From Clostridiales bacterium (lineage in GTDB: Bacteria; Bacillota; Clostridia; Oscillospirales; CAG-272), in the NCBI GenBank assembly GCA_018370615.1, contig JAGZAC010000095.1, positions 1-8,392 on the forward strand: a stretch of DNA of 8,392 nucleotides, written 5' to 3'. Every line of letters begins with the position of its first letter. The stretch's first letter is position 1. The position numbers were made by a program, and so were the translations under genes. Positions 6,494 to 8,392 of this stretch are shown one piece after another. The notes under the pieces are model-generated. The model was not told where the DNA came from. It saw only the letters and a list, made by a program, of their open reading frames with translations, and did not search any database.

Positions 6494-6600
6494 AGAATGT
6501 GCCTTGGCACATTCTCGCGCCGAGGCGCGGTTGCTTTAGCAACCATCTACCCCTGCGCCGAGTGCGCATCCTCGCGGAGCATTTTTATCGCGATAAAAAT
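6494..6600 (+). repeat. Structured intergenic repeat, copy C
   Basis: Same order of elements as copy B with different bases but kept pairing: AGAATGTGCC/GGCACATTCT (6494-6503/6506-6515); CGCGC/GCGCG (6516-6520/6525-6529) or the alternative GGCGCG/TGCGCC (6524-6529/6554-6559); GTTGC/GCAAC with loop TTTA (6530-6543); unpaired ATCTACC; the conserved GCATCCTCGCGGAGCA block; and a perfect 20-nt palindrome ATTTTTATCG/CGATAAAAAT (6581-6600). The 3' block is almost identical to that of copy B, which argues for common descent. Confidence 0.75.
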
Positions 6601-6630
6601 TACGGGTGGGGCTTATAAGCCCCACCCGTT
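6601..6630 (-). terminator. Terminator of the C39-like peptidase gene
   Basis: A perfect 28-nt palindrome has arms ACGGGTGGGGCTTA (6602-6615) and TAAGCCCCACCCGT (6616-6629). On the minus strand it is followed by AATTTTTATC, a good U-tract. It begins directly after the TAA stop at 6632-6630. On the plus strand TTTA follows, so weak function for asnB is possible. Confidence 0.85.
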
Positions 6631-7253
6631 TACGCGTTCCATTCGCATTCGCCGGACGTGCGGAACATCAGTAGCGCCTCGCGGCAGGAAAATTCACCCA
6701 GCTCATAGTATCCGTGGGAAAGTCGGTTGATGCGTTCCAGAGAAACTGCGCGGTTGGCACATTTTGGCTGGTCATAAATAAACCGGATGCCCTTGGCATA
6801 ATATTCAGCGTCGAATTCGGGAGTCCCTTCTTCCTCATAATAAGGGTCGAAGAAAAACACCTCGTCTCTGGAAATGCCGGTTAAAAGCACATAGTGCGGA
6901 ACTTCAAGAAAAAGACGCAGCACGACAGCTGCGCCGTGCAAAAGCGCCTGACTGATTTCGCTGTCCGGGGACAGTGTAACATCGTTACCGAAAAGAAACT
7001 GCGTCTGGATCGGAAAAGAGCGGACGGCTGCCAGCTGATTTAACCAACTGCCGACAAAACGCATTGCGGCGGCGGAAGTGCCGTGACGGCATGGTTGTCC
7101 CTGTTCGTTATAAGTGTCCATTGTATAGAGCATAATACATTTGAGGATGTCAGGACTGATTTCTTCCCGATCAAACAGGTAGCGGATTCCGTTGGTAATA
7201 GAAACAGAACCGCAGTCATATTCTGAGGACTGATAATTTAAGTAATTTTTCAT
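6630..7253 (-). CDS. Standalone C39-like papain-fold cysteine peptidase
   Basis: A 207-residue protein with the marks of the C39-like (papain-fold) family. Cys14 lies in SSEYDCGSVSI, matching the DCG catalytic motif. A GTSAAAM stretch (58-64) follows at the usual distance. His120 lies in VPHYVLLTGI, and Asp136 in FFFDPYY supplies the third catalytic residue. There is no signal peptide, membrane segment or ABC ATPase domain, so it is not a full bacteriocin exporter and is probably cytoplasmic. GGAGGA at 7262-7267 supports the start at 7253. No substrate such as a double-glycine leader peptide is seen nearby. It is divergent from the lipoprotein gene and has its own promoter, a long folded leader and a terminator. 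Its role is unknown; family assignment rests on the triad spacing. Confidence 0.72.
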   Translation of the reverse strand: MKNYLNYQSSEYDCGSVSITNGIRYLFDREEISPDILKCIMLYTMDTYNEQGQPCRHGTSAAAMRFVGSWLNQLAAVRSFPIQTQFLFGNDVTLSPDSEISQALLHGAAVVLRLFLEVPHYVLLTGISRDEVFFFDPYYEEEGTPEFDAEYYAKGIRFIYDQPKCANRAVSLERINRLSHGYYELGEFSCREALLMFRTSGECEWNA

Positions 7254-7283
7254 TGAAAAATCCTCCGGTAAAGCATATTATAT

Positions 7284-7402
7284 AAGGTCAGTGGATTGTT
7301 CCGTACTGCGCACTCCCACAATCCTACCCACCTATGAGCAAGCTCCTGTGGGCATAGACCTTTTGATCCTGGCATCATGATAGGATAGAAAGAATCGTGC
7401 GC
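7284..7402 (-). ncRNA. Structured leader RNA of the C39-like peptidase gene
   Basis: The transcript from the promoter at 7413-7441 has about 150 nt before the start codon and can fold two ways. Fold 1 is a compact three-way junction: P1 pairs 7284-7289 with 7357-7362 (AAGGTC/GACCTT), one arm pairs 7293-7299 with 7318-7324 (GGATTGT/ACAATCC), and the other pairs 7327-7331 with 7348-7352 (CCCAC/GTGGG). Fold 2 pairs the very 5' end 7397-7402 with 7308-7313 (GCGCAC/GTGCGC) and 7381-7386 with 7321-7326 (TAGGAT/ATCCTA), with the CCCAC hairpin inside. The folds exclude each other. I do not recognise a known riboswitch class; a 6S-like or other ncRNA is not excluded. Confidence 0.4.
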
Positions 7403-7412
7403 TCTGCTGTCG

Positions 7413-7441
7413 AATATAACGCGAACCCCGTATTTTGTCAA
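7413..7441 (-). promoter_or_regulatory. Promoter of the C39-like peptidase gene
   Basis: On the minus strand, TTGACA (7441-7436) and TATATT (7418-7413) are separated by 17 nt. Predicted transcription start is near 7405-7407, giving a leader of about 150 nt. The -35 lies 18 nt from the divergent -35 at 7460. Confidence 0.8.
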
Positions 7442-7459
7442 GAATATGGGAATAGAGTC

Positions 7460-7488
7460 TTGACAGATCGAAAAAAATAGAATACAAT
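7460..7488 (+). promoter_or_regulatory. Promoter of the transporter lipoprotein gene
   Basis: TTGACA (7460-7465), 17-nt spacer, TACAAT (7483-7488). It matches the cysK promoter at 24 of 29 positions, and both are followed by TAACATA. Confidence 0.85.
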
Positions 7489-7499
7489 TCTCACTAACA

Positions 7500-7515
7500 T
7501 ACCGGATAGATAGGT
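7500..7515. promoter_or_regulatory. Candidate operator in the lipoprotein gene leader
   Basis: TACCGGATAGATAGGT matches TACCnnnTAnnTnGGT exactly and extends to a partial palindrome ATACC...GGTAT (7499-7517). It starts 11 nt after the -10 box, nearly the same position as the cysK site. Confidence 0.5.
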
Positions 7516-7554
7516 ATTGAGCGGCGGATGATTCGCCTAAAAGGAGGAGCAGTT

Positions 7555-8392
7555 ATGAAAAAACGAAACAGGATCTTAAGCCTGCTTCTGGCAGGAGTGA
7601 TGGCGCTGGGACTGACCGCGTGCGGCGCATCGAATGCAGGTGCTGCAGCAGATGAAACCGGAAGCGCAGCGGTGAGCACAGAGAGTGCATCCTCAGACAC
7701 AGCAGCTTCGGGAGAGAAGATTATCAACGTCGGTGTGACCAATACCATCGGCAGTCTCAATCCCCTTTTGTTAAACGGCGGCGAGATTAACAAATATGCG
7801 ACCGGACTGATGTTTTTGCCGTTGATGGAGCTGGATGCTGACTTGAACTTTGAGGGCATGCTGGCAGATTCCATCACAACAGAAGATAACAAAAACTTTA
7901 TCGTTCACATCGATGATGCTGCAACCTGGTCGGACGGAACACCTGTTACGGCAGATGATGTGGTTTATACCGCACTTCGCCTGGCAAGCCCGGTCATCGG
8001 CAATACTGCAATGATGTATTATGTATTTGAAGGTGTTGGCGACGACGGCTTTGTAGAGGAAGGTGCAGAGAGCATCGACGGCATTCAGAAGGTAGACGAT
8101 AAAACGGTACAGTTTACGACCAAAGAAGAAATGCCGATTACTACCTTTGAAAACAGCTATGCGAGATATCTGCTGACTCTGCCCAAGCATGTGATCGAGC
8201 AGTATTCCGAGGAAGAGCTTTCCACAGCGGATTGGTTCAACCATCCCGATGTTGTCAGCGGACCGTTCATCGTAACGGATTTCGATGTGGATCATTATAT
8301 TTCCTATGAAGCGAACAAGGATTATTGGAAGGGCGCGCCCAAGATCGACAAGCTCAACATCAAAATCGTAGACGGCAGTCAGCTGTATGCAG
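7555..8392 (+). CDS. Peptide-type ABC transporter substrate-binding lipoprotein (family 5), 5' part
   Basis: The first 279 codons of an extracellular solute-binding protein anchored to the membrane as a lipoprotein. Lys/Arg residues at 2-6, a hydrophobic stretch (about 7-19) and the lipobox LTAC with Cys23 form a type II signal peptide. A Ser/Ala/Thr/Glu-rich linker (about 24-52) follows, then the family 5 (DppA/OppA/NikA-like) fold: SLNPLLLNGGEINKY, DAATWSDGTPVTADDVVYT near 121-139, and VVSGPFIVTDF near 236-246. The gene runs off the right edge at about half the usual family length. AAGGAGGAG (7541-7549) sets the start. Permease and ATPase genes are expected downstream. Substrate cannot be read from sequence. 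The cysK-like promoter and shared operator site suggest a sulfur source such as cysteine-containing peptides or glutathione; that is inference. Confidence 0.9.
   Translation, partial: MKKRNRILSLLLAGVMALGLTACGASNAGAAADETGSAAVSTESASSDTAASGEKIINVGVTNTIGSLNPLLLNGGEINKYATGLMFLPLMELDADLNFEGMLADSITTEDNKNFIVHIDDAATWSDGTPVTADDVVYTALRLASPVIGNTAMMYYVFEGVGDDGFVEEGAESIDGIQKVDDKTVQFTTKEEMPITTFENSYARYLLTLPKHVIEQYSEEELSTADWFNHPDVVSGPFIVTDFDVDHYISYEANKDYWKGAPKIDKLNIKIVDGSQLYA

Noticed and set aside
6357..6600. CRISPR array
   Set aside because: There are only two long, diverged, hairpin-rich units with no short direct repeats or spacers of even length.
6175..6730. Plus-strand open frames running from the asnB 3' end across the repeat region
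   Set aside because: They overlap asnB in another frame, cross several strong hairpins and have no family resemblance or ribosome binding site.
7250..7441. 63-codon minus-strand frame whose TGA overlaps the ATG of the C39-like gene (ATGA)
   Set aside because: Its ATG overlaps the -35 box of the predicted promoter, so it would not be transcribed, and no ribosome binding site precedes it. The overlap looks accidental.

Overview
The window looks like chromosomal DNA of a low-to-mid GC Gram-positive bacterium, most likely a gut-type Lachnospiraceae (Clostridia). Support: strong AGGAGG-type ribosome binding sites, consensus TTGACA-17-TATAAT promoters, an asparagine T-box leader, a lipoprotein signal with a typical lipobox, and protein families usual in that group. 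The assignment to family is inference; no rRNA or marker gene is present.

Layout. (1) The left edge holds the 5' third of carA on the minus strand (carbamoyl-phosphate synthase small subunit), with its promoter and a long 5'-leader hairpin. (2) Divergent from it is a sulfur amino acid block on the plus strand: a Cys/Met-metabolism PLP enzyme (784-1932), a MalY/PatB-type C-S lyase (2052-3236) and cysteine synthase cysK (3442-4377). (3) Next comes a complete asparagine T-box leader (about 4450-4730) followed by asnB (4773-6356). (4) A 270-nt gene-free stretch (6357-6629) holds two tandem copies of a structured repeat. A third, inverted copy lies at about 1943-2032, between the first two sulfur genes. 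(5) A C39-like cysteine peptidase gene runs on the minus strand (6630-7253) with a folded 150-nt leader. (6) A divergently transcribed peptide-type ABC transporter lipoprotein gene (7555 onward) runs off the right edge.

How it fits together. The two PLP lyases and CysK can make cysteine and interconvert it with homocysteine through cystathionine. The promoters of cysK and the transporter lipoprotein are near copies of each other. Those two promoters and the one before the first sulfur gene each carry a site of the form TACCnnnTAnnTnGGT (cysK with two mismatches). This suggests one sulfur-responsive regulator, plausibly Rrf2/CymR-like, controlling both biosynthesis and import. AsnB is under separate control by uncharged tRNA-Asn.

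Least explained parts: the covarying structured repeat (three copies), the alternative-fold leader of the C39-like peptidase, and the carA leader hairpin that overlaps an in-frame upstream ATG.
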